DNA of 64,000 nucleotides from Anaeramoeba flamelloides (lineage: Eukaryota; Metamonada; Anaeramoebidae), in contig JANTQA010000033.1 of the NCBI GenBank assembly GCA_027625915.1, positions 7,626,001 through 7,690,000 of the forward strand, written 5' to 3'. Position 1 is the first letter of the stretch; each line of letters begins with the position of its first letter. Under the pieces are notes generated by a model that saw only the letters and a program-made list of their open reading frames with translations, did no database searches and was not told the DNA's origin. Shown piece by piece: positions 24,501 to 37,500 of this stretch. The position numbers and the translations under genes are program-made.

Positions 24501-25763
24501 GGTAATATTATTTGTTTTACTTTGAATTTTTTTACTTTCCTTTGTATCCGATTCAAGTAATAATTCATAAAATTCAATAGCACCCCCATTATCATTTGGT
24601 TCGTCCCAATATAAGCCAATGCTTTTTGAATCCAAATTTTGTACATTAATGTTTTTAATATTTTCAGGGCGACCTTTCTTAGTCTGCACTAAAAGTTTAT
24701 GTCCTTTTTTTGAAATTCCTTTAATATTTTTTGATTTTATTGAAATTAAATATTCATGATTTGGTAATAAATTATGTATATCAATTTTATTTATTTTTGA
24801 AGTTAAATAATTCGGGGTAATTTTCTTTGTTTGAGTAAAAATATCCTGAAAATCATTTTTTTTTAAATTATCATCAATGTATTCATTTCCGGTTGCTTCT
24901 CCTTTCCCCTCTTTTTTGTTCCTTTCCATTTCTATGTTTTCCTTTCCAATTTCCTTTTCCTTTCCCTTTCCCTTTTCCTTTTCTGTTTCCTTTTCTGTTT
25001 CATTTTCATTGACAATTTTATCTTTTATCTGTTTCTCAATATTGTTTTCATTCTGATATTCAAATTGATCGTTATTATTAAATTCTGTATTCATTTTCTT
25101 GTTATTGTTATTTTCAGCATTTCTTTTAATTTTTTTATATTCTAAATAATCTTTGTTTAATATTAATTTAATCTGATATTCAATAATTTTTTCACCATTG
25201 TCATCTGGATATGACCATTCAAGATGAATGCTTTTTGAGAAAATTTTTAATTTTTCAATTTTTTCAATTTTTTCAGGAATATCTGTATCTGTTCGGAATT
25301 CTTTAATAAATGGTTTTTTGCAAATTCCTTCAGAATTTTTTGGAAAAATTTTTATTAGATAATTTTGATTGGGTATTAAATTTTGGAAATCGATAATTGG
25401 TTTCGTTGATTTAATTGTAATTGGGGTTTCGTTTTGAGATTTATTAATTAATTCAATTTGATAAAAATCAATGGGTATTTTATTATTTTTTGATTCTTCA
25501 ATATCAAATTGTATTTTCTTACTCTCTATTATTAAATTCTTAATGTTTTTAATTTTTTTTGGTAAAGTTTTTAGTGTAGTAAAATAAATTGGTTTACTTT
25601 TTCTTGAAATTCCAATTTCATTTTTTGAAAAGATTTGTAAATAATATTTGGTTTTTGGTTTTAAATTTAGAATTTTTATTTTTGTTACCTGAGTTTTTAA
25701 AACCATATTCTTATTATTTTCGTTTGGATTATTATTATTATTATTATCATTATTATTATCATT

Positions 25764-25804
<41 letters not shown>

Positions 25805-27653
25805 TTGAAATCGTTTCGTTATATTCGATTTGATAAAATTCTATTTCACTTCCATTATTAGCAGGTTTTTCCCAGTGGATAATTATCAATGAATCTTTTA
25901 TTTTTTCAAATTTTATATCTTTTATTTGATTGGGGATATCTCTTTTGGTTTTTATCAGATTAGAAGTAAATTTTTCTGAAAATCCATGTTCGTTATGAGA
26001 ATATATTTTTATAATAAAATTTTGATTTGGCTTTAAGTCATTAATTATTAAACTTGAGTTTTTTGAATTAAAGGTTTTGATAGGGTTTTTAGAATTTAAA
26101 TGATAAAGTTCAATTTTATAAAAATCGACTTCTGCCCCATTATTATTTGGTTCGTTCCATTCTAATTTAATATTGTTTGGGTTTATATCCAAACTTGTTA
26201 TTTTTTCTATTATATTGGGTATACTTGATTCGGTTTTAAAATCGCTTTTATAACATTCAGAAAATCCTTTTGAATTATGGGATCTGATTTGGATTTCATA
26301 TTGGGTATTTGGCTTTAAATCTGGTATTTGGAAATTGTTTTCTTTGCTTTGAAAGGTTTTTATTGGTTTTGAAAGGTTATTCTTGTCAAATAATTCAATC
26401 TTGTAATAATCTATTTCACATCCATTATCAGTTGGTTTGCCCCATTGTATTATTTGTGGATTTTTTTTGCCACCTTTGGTTATTTGTGAATTTGGTTTGG
26501 ACTTGTTTTGTGAAAAATTTAATGTATTTATTTTTGAAGGCACCGTTGGTATTGTTTTAAATTCAAATATTTTTGAATTGTCTGAAAATCCTTTTGGGTT
26601 ATGGGATTGTATTTGGATTTTGTATTGTGTATTTGGCTTTAAATCTGGTATTTGGAAATTCGTTTCTTTGCTTTGAAAGGTTTTTATTGGTTTTGATAGA
26701 TTGTTCTCTTCAAATAATTCAATCTGGTAATAATCTATTTCACAGCCATTATCAGTTGGTTTGTCCCATTCAATTTCCAGATATTTTGGGGTTTGTTTAT
26801 TACATATAATTTCTTCGATCGGTTTTGGTCTGGATTTTAAAGTTTTGAATTTTATTGCCTTTGATTTTTCCCCAAAGCCCAGTTTATTATGAGCGTAAAG
26901 AAATAGTTCATATTCAGTAAATGGTTTTAAATCATTTATTTCTAAATCATTTCCTTCACTTTGATAAAAAAATTTTTCTTGGCTTTTTTTTTCAATTATT
27001 TCTAATTTATAAAAATCTACTTCAGAAAGACCTGAATTTGGTTTTTTCCATTGAAAATGTGTAACTTCTTTTTCCTCGCAAATTACGTCAATGTTTTTAA
27101 CCTGATAAGGAATATCAGAAAGTGTTTGAAAGGTTTTCTTATAATCAATCCCAAATCCAAATTTATTTTTCAAGATAACAATAATAATATATTCTTGTCT
27201 TGGTAATAAATTTATCAAATGGATCTTTTGTTCATTCAGATAAAAATGAGACAAATTTTGTTCATTGCCCATGTAGTTTTTTTTAACTATAATTTCAAAA
27301 TGATCGATTTTAATTGTTCTGGTGAGAAGGAAATCCCATTGAATTATTAATTCATTAACTCTTTGTAAAATACATTCCATTTTGAAATCTTGAATTTCAC
27401 AAAAAGCCAATTCTTTATATAGAGAAGGCAATTCTTTCTTGCTGTTTTTTTCATTTTCTCTTTTTTCTTCAATTTTGTCTTTGATAATTGTTTTGTTTGT
27501 TAGATTTTGAAAAAAATTGTCTTTTTGAACAGAATAATATTTTTTGATTTGTTTATCCCTATCAATATGATTTTCTTCTTCGATTTGTATTTTATTCTTT
27601 TTTACTTTTTGTAGATATTTGTCTTGTTCTTTTTCATTTTCTTTTTTTTTTTC

Positions 27654-27685
<32 letters not shown>

Positions 27686-29121
27686 TTTCTTCTTCTTCTT
27701 CTTCTTCTTCTTCTTCTTCTTTTTCTTGTTGTTTTCCTTCCTGTTGTTGTTGTTTTTGTTGCTGTTCTTCTTTTTCGATTTCTACTTCTTCTTCTCGATA
27801 AAAGATAGGATCAATAGTAATAATTGAAATTTCTTCTTTTATTCCATTATTGTTTGAAGTATTAAAATCATTAATTATTCTGTAGTTGTCATTTGAATTT
27901 TTCAACAATCGTTTCCGTTGGAAATTAGAAAAGCCAAATTTGGTGTGTGGGTAAATAGAGAAATAGTGATTCAATTTTGGATTTAATCCCAAAAATTTCA
28001 AATTATTGGCCCCACAGCAAAAAATAAATTGTTTGCATTTCTTTTCAGATTCAATGATAATCTGATAGAAGTTGGGTTTGTTTTCAGTATCTTGTTCACT
28101 ATTACTTAATTGGTAAATCATATTTCCAGATTTTGATCCTAAAAAATTTATATTAGTGATCATTTGTTTGGGTTTATTTAATTGGAGATGTATTTTTTGA
28201 GTTTCAATTTCAAAATAAGTTGTTGAGTGTATGTCCCATTCAAACAATTTGATTTCATAAAACAAATTGGGTACCAGTGAAGTAAATCTAACTCTCTCAT
28301 TAGCTCTTGTTATTTCCTTGATTTTGAAAAAATCTTTGACTTGGAAACATTTCAGTTGGAATTTGTATTTTTTATTTGGACAGCAGATATTTCGATCAAG
28401 ATCATCTTCGCTGTTCAATAAATTGTAATCAGAATTAGAGCCAAAGCGTTTGCCTGGCTCTAGCTTTGTTTTTTCTAATGGTTCTGCATCACTAAACGAC
28501 AGATCACTTTGTTGTTTGGAGTTGTTTTCATTTTTATGTTTTTCAGACAACTTCTCTTTGTTTAATTTGATGCTTAGGCCACTTGGAATTATCTTTATTT
28601 TCATGAATTTTTTTCGAGTATAATTTGTTTTTGGTAAAGCCAATTTGTTGCTGGGTGGATCTTTTGTATTGTGCTGCTTTTCAATGTCAACGTTGTTTGC
28701 ATCTAACGTAAGGTTTTGAAGTTCCATTTTTTCAGTGCGTTCCTCAAGATCACTGAATTTATGATCTTTTTTCTTAAAACAAAACCACCTTTTCAAATAG
28801 AAAATATAGATTATACAAAAAAAAACGATGATGAAAAGGATAATTGTTGCTGCAATGAAAAAATTGGAGGTGGAATCATCTGTAGTTGATTCTTTGCTTT
28901 CGTCACTATTTTCGAGGCCTATGATTGAGAATAGATTAATGTTTTTTTTATTTTTATTTTTAACGAAAGGAGATAAAGTTTTGTTAGAACAACAGCAGAA
29001 ACGGATTGGGTTGTGACGAGAAAGTAAAGGTGTGGGTTGGTGCCACAGTTAAAAAAAAAAACTTACCCCAGCAATTAGAAATGATTAACAAAAGGACTAA
29101 GAGTAAGGATCTGATTTGCAT
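21537..29121 (-). CDS. Membrane-anchored cytosolic FN3-repeat protein with C-terminal GAR (GAS2-related) domain
   Basis: Two exons, 29121-29067 and 28918-21537, separated by a 148-nt GTAAGT...ATAG intron in phase 1, give about 2478 residues. Residues 1-19 (MQIRSLLLVLLLIISNCWG) are a signal peptide. Residues 20-37 are a short acidic Ser/Thr-rich ectodomain, 38-60 a membrane span (FFIAATIILFIIVFFCIIYIFYL), and KRWFCFKKK is the stop-transfer. By the positive-inside rule the remaining 2400 residues are cytosolic. They contain one or two degenerate FN3-like segments, a Gln/Glu/Lys-rich stretch (about 395-452), 16 clear FN3 repeats (about 520-2234) with the W-x-x-P-x-x-N-G...Y-x-I pattern, then a GAR domain (about 2245-2312, VVRTGGGWTPFREFVEKN) and a basic tail. 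GAR domains of GAS2 and spectraplakins bind microtubules. The usual GAR cysteines are absent. FN3-6, 8 and 10 carry low-complexity insertions. Inferred role: a membrane-to-microtubule linker. Confidence 0.88.
26270..26800 (-). repeat. Recently duplicated FN3 repeats 3 and 4
   Basis: The coding DNA at about 26600-26765 and 26295-26460 is nearly identical over some 160 bases, with a period of about 324 nt, whereas other neighbouring FN3 repeats share only the family pattern. The encoded segments share NLSKPIKTFQSKE and NFQIPDLKPNTQY. A recent in-frame tandem duplication of one FN3 unit is the simplest explanation. Confidence 0.85.
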
Positions 29122-30099
29122 CAAAAATTTTGGTAAAAAGATGTAAAATTTAAAAATGAAAATTTTTTTTTTTCCTCCTAAAAAAATTGATATTTTCAGA
29201 GACAAGATCTTCAATTTACGTTTTTCTGATATTGTGTTTGATTACATTTGTCCAATAGTGTTGTTTTATAAATTTTCAAAATATTTTTTTCTTTTTCCCA
29301 TTTTTATTTGTAATTTAATTGTTTTTTTTTCTTGAAATATTTGCTGCTTAAAAAGTGTTTCATAAAGCTTTTAATTTTTGCTTGGTTTTTGGATAAAATT
29401 TTCGAAACGTCAAATACCACAAATTTTTTGGTTTTATTTTTAGGGGATCTTTTTTCAAAACAAAATCAAACTCTTTCATTGAGACAAAAAAATAGTATCT
29501 CAAGAAGGGACAATTTAAACTATGTCCAATTAAATTCATGAAAAACTCTGGAAATTGTTGTTTGTGCCTAAAACCCTGTCTTGTTGTCACTTATTTGTTT
29601 AGGGTTTTGTTAATTTAAAAAGAGGATAAAAGTACTTCTGATTATCGTTCGTTTCCAAACTGACTTTCCTAAAATTTCTTATTTCATCCTATATATTACC
29701 AAAGCAAAAATAGGATCACAAGAAATAAATACAAAGATAAAAAATTCCAAATCAAGTTCTTTGTAAAATTAAAAGTAGAAAAAAAAAGGAAATTAAAAAT
29801 GAAAGGTTTTTCTCATTTTTTTGATCACAACTTGGCTCAATAAAAACTGATTAATTACTTATCGGACTATTAGCCTACAATACAATCTTAAAATGTTATT
29901 AAAATAACCTACGAAGACTTGGTAAAGCAAGTTTTTGAAATTTAAAGCCGTGTTTAATGTCTAATTTTTCAAAAAATAAATGATCATCAAGTGAAACAAC
30001 AAAGAATAATAAAGAAAATCTTGTCTTGGTTTTTTAAAGATCTCTTCTTAAAAAACCAAGGATCAAAACCATTTTTTTTTATAAAAATTCCAAGACAAT

Positions 30100-30340
30100 T
30101 AGGGTCAAATTACACTAAAAACGCCTTAAAATTTTTCAACAATTCAATTCCTTATTAATATTTCCATTAAAGATCAATATTTTATCTTTCAAAATAGATT
30201 TTAACTTAGGTATAGGATTAACTGCTACATTTGGAATTCGAGAAGAAAAAAAAAGTATGAGTAATATTTTGAAACAGGAATTCAACTCTTTACTCAAACA
30301 TTATTTTGACCACTATGAAAAAAAAAAAAATTCAACAAAA
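30100..30340 (+). repeat. Repeat R4, first copy
   Basis: Collinear with 32330-32570: both have a TTTTAACTTAGGTATA-type block (30196-30215 and 32424-32443), a run of GAAGAAAAAAAA, and TTATTTTGA(C/T)CACT near the end. A third, shorter copy follows at 32580-32720. The three lie in the same orientation within 2.6 kb. Confidence 0.5.
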
Positions 30341-31139
30341 TTCCCAATTAATCGGCTTTTATTTCTTCTTCCTAAATAACCATTCAGAAAAAAAATTGTT
30401 AAATGTAAAAAAATTGTGAAAATCGTTTTAAAAGTAAAATAGAAGTGAAAATGAAAATTTTTGATAATTTCTCCTAATTTCTCTAACCACCCAGCCCATG
30501 AAAATAATCATAAAGACTTGGTTATCTGAATTATAAAAAATATTAGTAACCTATACTGAGAAATTCACATAAATTTTTCAAACTTTTTTATACAATTTCC
30601 AATTTTGAAAATTTTTTTATGAACTTTGAAGAAATAATTTAAATGTTACAAAGAAAACTTTTAAATTGTTTTCATCTAATGATTTTATTGGAAAAAAAAA
30701 AAAAATTTTGAACGTTGGTTTACAATCAATAATAAAAAAATCGAAATTGAACTTAAAATTTTTTTATATTTATCGTTATTAAAAAATAATAATTAACTAT
30801 TTTTCATAATAAATTTCCCAATTTTTTTTTTTTTTTTTATATTTTTTTATTTTATTTTTAGACAAAAAAAAAATATTTCTAGTGTAGAGAACTGAATATT
30901 AAAATAGTAATTTTTTTATTATAATAGATAACTTCAATTTATAAAAATATTTATTTTCAAAATTTGATTTTTAATGAGCCAATGGTTTTGAAATAGAGTA
31001 AATTATTAAAATTATTAACAACAAAAAAGAACAACACTTTATTGACCCTCATGGATATATAAAAAATGGAAATTATTAAAAGAATTCTAAACATAAATTT
31101 GGGAATTAGGAAGTGTTTTCAAGGGTTGTGGAATATGGT

Positions 31140-31305
31140 CAAGTACCTATGTTTTTTTTTTAATTTGTGAAATAAAAAGAAAATTTTTGAAATTTCTTTT
31201 TATTCCTCAAATATAAAAAAAAAACTAATGGTATTTTTCCAGGATTCAAAAGAAGAGAGAAAAACCAAAGATATTACTCAATTCTTTTGAATTCTGGGAA
31301 ATGTG
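31140..31305. repeat. Foldback repeats related to 1676-1838
   Basis: Two inverted pairs sit side by side: a GAAATAAAAAG...CTTTTTATTCC hairpin (about 31150-31210), and CCAGGATTCAAAAGAAG (31239-31255) facing CAATTCTTTTGAATTCTGGG (31279-31298). The second matches the CAGAATTCAAAAGAATTGAG block of the foldback at 1676. Confidence 0.5.
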
Positions 31306-32329
31306 ACGGTGGATTTATTGATATTAGAAATTAAAAGAAAATTTATTGATACTAGAAATAACAAAAAATAAAAATACTTACCATAATTCAAAGGATAAGC
31401 TAACTGGTATAAGAGGAAATTAATTCCAAACCTCCAACAATAAAATAAATCAAAAAAACAATTTTTTTTTCTACCTTTTTTTTACCTTACAATAAAGAAA
31501 TCTGAAATTCAATTACTTTAAACTGGATTATTTATATATATATATATATATTCTAAAACCTTGAAACCAATTTCACTTGAATATGTATATCATAAAAATA
31601 AAAAAAAAGTAAAAAAATCAACTTTTCTGACTGTTTAACATTAAAATTAAAATTTGGTAAAATTAAATTTGTTTAAATTTTGGCTTCATTTTGTTTTTGA
31701 ATTCTAATTTTATATTAATGAACAATCTATTTTTATATTTTGGTTTTGTTTCAAAAGAATGAAAAAAAAATGAGAAAAATAAATTAGAAAATGAGAAAGT
31801 TTACTTGCCATTTTACAATTAAAACAAATTTGATAATTTTTATCCAAAATAGTTTAAAAATAAAACAATAAAATTTTTGATAAAAAAAATTAAACAATTA
31901 GGAAATATATTTAATAAATTTTATCACCATTTCCAGTTTTTCTGATAGTATAGCTAGTTGAGTTTCGAAAATAATCTTGATGTGATATATATATATATAT
32001 ATATTATAATTAAGTTAATTTCGGGAGAGAAATGTTATCAATAAGACAGAAAATTTTCAAAACAATAGGATAATTAAGAAAAGAACTGTAGTTAAAACAT
32101 TGGGTGCAAAAAATTTAATCCATGTTTCAAATAAAAAGCGTATTTGTTTTGTAAAAAAAGACCTATACACTAACCGATCCAAGAAACCAATAGTAAGCCC
32201 TAAATAAATATGGTAGTGGTTTCTTAAAGTTCTATTATTTAAAAAAAAAAATCTAAAAAAGAAGGATCAAATTGCAAAATTTATCTCAAAAAAAAAAGTA
32301 AATTTTTATTACAAAAAAACAATAAACTA

Positions 32330-32720
32330 TTCAAAAAAAATGCAAAATTTACCAGATATTTTTAACGAATTGCGTTCCTATTTTAAATTTTACTTAACAT
32401 ATCAAGATGTTTACATTCAAAATTGATTTGAACTTAGGTATACTATTTGGTAGTTGATTTTCTGTTGCCTTGGAACAAGAAGAAAAAAAAGCACGGATTA
32501 TATTTTGATACACTAATTATAGTCGTTGTGCACGCATTATTTTGATCACTTTAAAAAAAAATTTCAATTCATAATTTAAATGTTTCTGGACGATCATTGA
32601 GTTAACTTTCAAATTTGATTTGTAATTAGATATACTATTGTGTGGTAAATTAGATGTTGTATTGGAAAAAGAATAAAAAAAAAAAAGACATGCGCTTTAA
32701 TTTGAACAACAGGTTTTATT
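32330..32720 (+). repeat. Repeat R4, second and third copies
   Basis: Two copies in tandem (32330-32570 and about 32580-32720). The third preserves the GATATACTATT...GGTA block and the GGAAAAAGAATAAAAAAAA stretch but is shortened. They lie 480-870 bp upstream of the NIPBL start codon and so may be part of that gene's upstream region. Confidence 0.45.
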
Positions 32721-33202
32721 TTCGAAACATTGTTATTTTTGGTAACTGGTAAAGTAAATGAAAAATTTATCATATTATGATAAGAATTCAACATTTAATA
32801 GCAGTTATATATCCTCAAAATCTTGAAGAGTATTAAACGTTTAATCAAACCGGACAACAAATAAAATTTCACTTCAAAACAAAAAGGATAAACTCAAAAC
32901 CCAAAATTTGCTTTCTTCAATTGCTTTTCACACCCGAAAATGTACTAAACGAACTTAAAAAAATTAACACAAATAACCAACATTGTATCACTCGAAATGA
33001 ACAAAAAATGTTTAAATTTTTTTTTATCAAAAGTTAACGTATAAATTACAATAAAAAAGAATAAACCAAAGACAAACAAAGAAATTTAAAACAATAAGAA
33101 AAGGCTCTCTTCAAAGCAACCACATACATATTTTCTTTCATTTTCTTTCAAGGTTACCAAAAAAAAAAACTTTATAATTTTGTTTTTCAAAAATTCTTTG
33201 AG

Positions 33203-34498
33203 ATGACAACGAAAAACAGTTGGCATGAAACAAAATTAGAAGAATCGATTGAAACAATTTTGGAGCAAAGAACCAAAATTGACTCTAAGCAATTATTGCA
33301 ATTAAGATCATTAATTAACCAAAACAAACGAACCAGGACACTTCAAAAATTCCAAATAGATTTATTTGTCGGCTTGATCGAGAAACTTGATTTGAAGTTT
33401 TCACTCACTCAAGAAACTTTGGGAGAGCTAACAAAAAATGGAAAATGCCTCAATCCTCCACGATCAAAAAAAAAAAAAAAAAAAGAACAAGAAAAAGAAC
33501 AAGAAAAAGATCTTGGGACAAACACCACACAAACTAACAAATTACAAAGAGAAACAGTAAAACACGACACCCTGGAGAGCAAACTATTAACGTTAGACTC
33601 TTATTTAGTCATTTGCAGTATAATGGCAACCGACATGATGTCTAACAAAATTTATATTGAAGAAGTGATCGAGAATCTGATAAGCAATTTAATGTATTTC
33701 ATTCGAAAAGTTATTATCAGCCAAAACGGGGATAACGATAATAACACTTTTAAAGGAAATTTACCAAAGGGTTTAAAGCAAGAAAGCAAGAATAAAAAGG
33801 ATCAAAAAGATGAAGAACAAAAAAAACTTTTTAACGGCAAGGTCTGTTTACTAATGGAACAGTTTCATGTTTTAATCATCCAGTCTCGTTTGACCGATGA
33901 AATTTTATTAAAGCTGTCTGAATTAGCGATTGAATGCTTTTTTGCATCAGACATCATCAACGAAATCAAAATTGCCTGTATCGGCATTTTACGAGAAATC
34001 TTTACGAGACACGAAGGGCATCGTAATTTAATCTTTGAAGACATTTTTGCAGCAATTTCTTCAAGCCTCTATCGGGAAACACAATTGGAATTTGAATTTG
34101 AATTGCTCTTTAATGATGACGAAGAAGAAGAAAAACAAAACAAAGCCCGATCCTCACAAAATAATGAAAACGACTTTTATGCCGAAAAGAAATATCACCA
34201 AAGAGAGAAATTAAGGAAAAAAAAAATTAGGACATTCAAAAAACGCTTTACCAACAACAACAACACGTCAAAAGGGATCCAGTCGAGCCAATACCAAATT
34301 GAAGGGAACAAAACGATTAGCATTTTTGTATCCTTAATTTTACAATTAATTCAATGCTGCACAGGAATCAATCGCGACATAGACCCGATGAAATATTTAG
34401 ATGAAGAGTCAACAAATTTCTTACATTCAAACAAGCAAATCTTTAACGACTTGGATAATTTTGGTAGAATCAATAAGAGGCATAACAAGAACAAGGAT

Positions 34499-34548
<50 letters not shown>

Positions 34549-37500
34549 AAATGAAGAAAATGATCAAGAATTAATTAATTTAGAGATTGAACGATTATTA
34601 ATTTTAAGATCCCTCCAAAGGAAAAACGAAACAAATAATAACCACCAAACAGCAATTGTTTGCACAAAAATGTTTATTAATCTATTTTTAAGTAAGTGCA
34701 TTAATAATACAAATAGTGGCAATAGTAAAAACCAAAATAAGAATAAGAACCAAAGTGCCAATGAAATTAATCAAAAGCAATATAGGACAATGTTTGTAAA
34801 TTTGATACAAGATTTATTAAAGGTATTAAATCAACCAGAATGGCCGGCTTCAGAATTGGTGCTAGAGTATATTATACATTCCTTAACTGGCCTGCTTACC
34901 ACTGGAAATAAAGATTGGAAACTAAAAAATTTTTCAATTGAATTATTGGGGTGGATCGGATCAAAAATCTTAAAAGAAATAAAAAAGAATGCAAAATGTG
35001 ATCAATGGTCCGAAAAAAAACAAAAAATTGACAAAGAAAATCTTTTAATTGATTTTGAATTTGAAAACGAAAAATATTTATTGGATTATTTGTATTTTAA
35101 AACCTTAAGAGATCCTTCTATTTTTTATACTAGAAGGTTTTTTTTGGCAAGGTACTATCATGAGAATTTAAATAATAAAGAAATTAAAAAATTTTGTGAA
35201 AAACAATGGGATCATTTCAATTTATCATCATCGTCATCCTCTTCTTCTTCATCATCATCATCATCATCATCTTCGTCGTCGTCTTCGTCAACAACACCAC
35301 CGTCGTCAAATTTGTCATCAATTTTGTTAAATCAAAAATTGGAAGCAAACAACAATAAATTCATTTCTGAAAACATTAATTTAAAATATGATAAAAATGG
35401 CTTAAATTTTATAAAACAAAATTCAAATTTATTTAATCGCAAATTAGTCTTAAATTATACTCGATTATTCTCAATGAATTACCCATTATTTACGGGATTC
35501 TATAAACTATTATTTAATTTATTAACCCTTTTAGAGAATAATAAAATTTCAACAAGAAATAGAACAATGAAGGCAATTGATTTAATTCTTTCAGAGGACC
35601 CCTCATTAATTAAACTCGACTTGGTGAAGAAACTTGAATTATCTAAAAAATTTCGCAAAGAAGTTAAAATGCCTTCGATCGATGAATTAATCACCAAAAG
35701 ACTAAGGGACAAATCGCCCTCGGTAAGATTGGCTGCAGTTATTTTTGTTGGGAAATTTGTCTTTAAAAGGAAATTTTATAATAAGAAGTTTTATTTAAAT
35801 TTCTTAGACAGGGTACGCGATCAAAGTTCAATTATTCGAAAAAATGTTTTAACGATTGTCAAAAATTATTGTTTATCGTTTTCTCAAAATAATAGAATTA
35901 AGAGGCAACCAAATAAAAATAATAATAATATAAATAATACTAATAACCATAATAATAATAATAATAATAACAATGATGATGATGATGATAATAATAATAA
36001 TAATAACGAAAAAATAAATAATATATTAATTGAAAGCTTGTTAGATCGAATAATAGACAGGATAAACGATCAAAATCCTAGAATTAGAAAAATTGTAATA
36101 AAAATACTTCAACAAATATGGTTTGGTTTAGATTTCAATTTAAAAGATAAAAATTATATCAAGAATCTAACAAAGCAAATAGTTAATGTAGTGGATTTAA
36201 AAGTGCCCACTTTATTAAGCCCGTCCGAATTAAATGGGCAAAGGACAAAATGGTTATCCGACTTAATAAAAAATTGTTTGAATAGCAATGGCAACAACGA
36301 AAAAGAGAAACATAGAATTTATAAGATATGTAAAAAGGTAGTCAAAAGTTTAATAGATCAATTGAGTGACATTGAAAATCAAGAAGAGGGCAATTCGCAA
36401 TTTCGGATTTTAGATATGCTACAAAACAAAAAGCAAATTAATAAGAAATCAGTTAATTTATTAAACATTTCTGACACTTTACTGACCTTTGCAATAGTCA
36501 ACGGAAAACTAGTTGTCCCTTATTTGGAAACACTTTCACTGCATTTAAATGTCAAAGATGAAAAGCTTTCTTCTTATGATATCTCGGCATTGCAAAATTT
36601 TATCAAAATAATGAATTTAGGTTTACCATTTTACGCAAACCCAAGCAAAACCTTTTTATCGCATTTGGAAGATAATTTATATTATTTGATTTTAAATCAT
36701 GAAATTAAAGTTGTTTCAGCTAGTGTGGAATGCTTGGTAACCTTGCAAGAAAAAGTTAAAAAAAAGGAAGAACTATTAATTGAATTGGTCAGCCAATATA
36801 TATTGAATTTAAAAAATTCTTTAGATCAAACCATTTTCAATAAAACCGATTCCACCCAATCCAATAAATATGCCAACAGTGAATATAATTCCAATGATCA
36901 TTTGAATGATAATAAGATGAATTTTGATGCAAATGATTATAATTTCCAATTAGATGACGAAACCGATCTTGATTTGATTATTAAAGACAAGCTAACGAAA
37001 GACTCGATCATACGAAATTTATTTACGCTTGGTTGCCTAAGAAAATTTTATGATTTTGAATCCAAAACAGATATTTGCTCTTTTAATATTTTAATTTCCA
37101 AATATATTTCGCAATTTAATTCAATTGATACCTTGCTCTATAATCTATTTTATAAATATTTTGATTGCAGTGACGAAGATATTAGAGTAAAGTCTTTGGA
37201 GGCATTGGGCAATCTTTTAATTCAAAATAAAAACTTGTTAAAAAAAAATTCACAAAGTTTCCTTTTAAAAATATTTTCAAATGGCACACCGAGGGAACAG
37301 GTACAAATAATGAAAATTTTAATTAATTTATTAATTCACGAAGATAAGCAGACAGAAATTTTAAAAAATAAAGATCTGTTAAATAATAATAACAATAATA
37401 ATGTGAAGAATACTAATACTCGAAAAAATGCTCATAAATTAAAAATCAACCAAAAAAAAAAAAAAAGCAAAAAATCTTTATTAAATTCAAGCTCAGATAA

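Larger units (their letters stand above)
29122..33202. other. Gene-free 4.1-kb interval between divergent FN3-GAR and NIPBL genes
   Basis: This interval must contain the promoters of both flanking genes. It holds three related blocks of repeat R4 (30100-30340, 32330-32570, 32580-32720), a foldback (31140-31305) and AT microsatellites near 31540 and 31990. A 76-codon ATG frame on the minus strand (29590-29360) overlaps an equally long frame on the other strand and has no recognisable domain; I leave it as probable 5' leader of the FN3-GAR transcript or noise. Confidence 0.55.

Noticed and set aside
21537-28796. Interpreting the FN3 protein as extracellular matrix or adhesion protein
   Set aside because: The membrane span lies near the N-terminus, before the FN3 array, with basic residues on the FN3 side. 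A microtubule-binding-type GAR domain and few cysteines also argue for a cytosolic location.
29360-29590. 76-codon ATG frame (MTTRQGFRHK...) upstream of the FN3-GAR gene on the same strand
   Set aside because: No domain, an equally long frame on the opposite strand, and A/T-biased codons; more likely leader sequence or chance.
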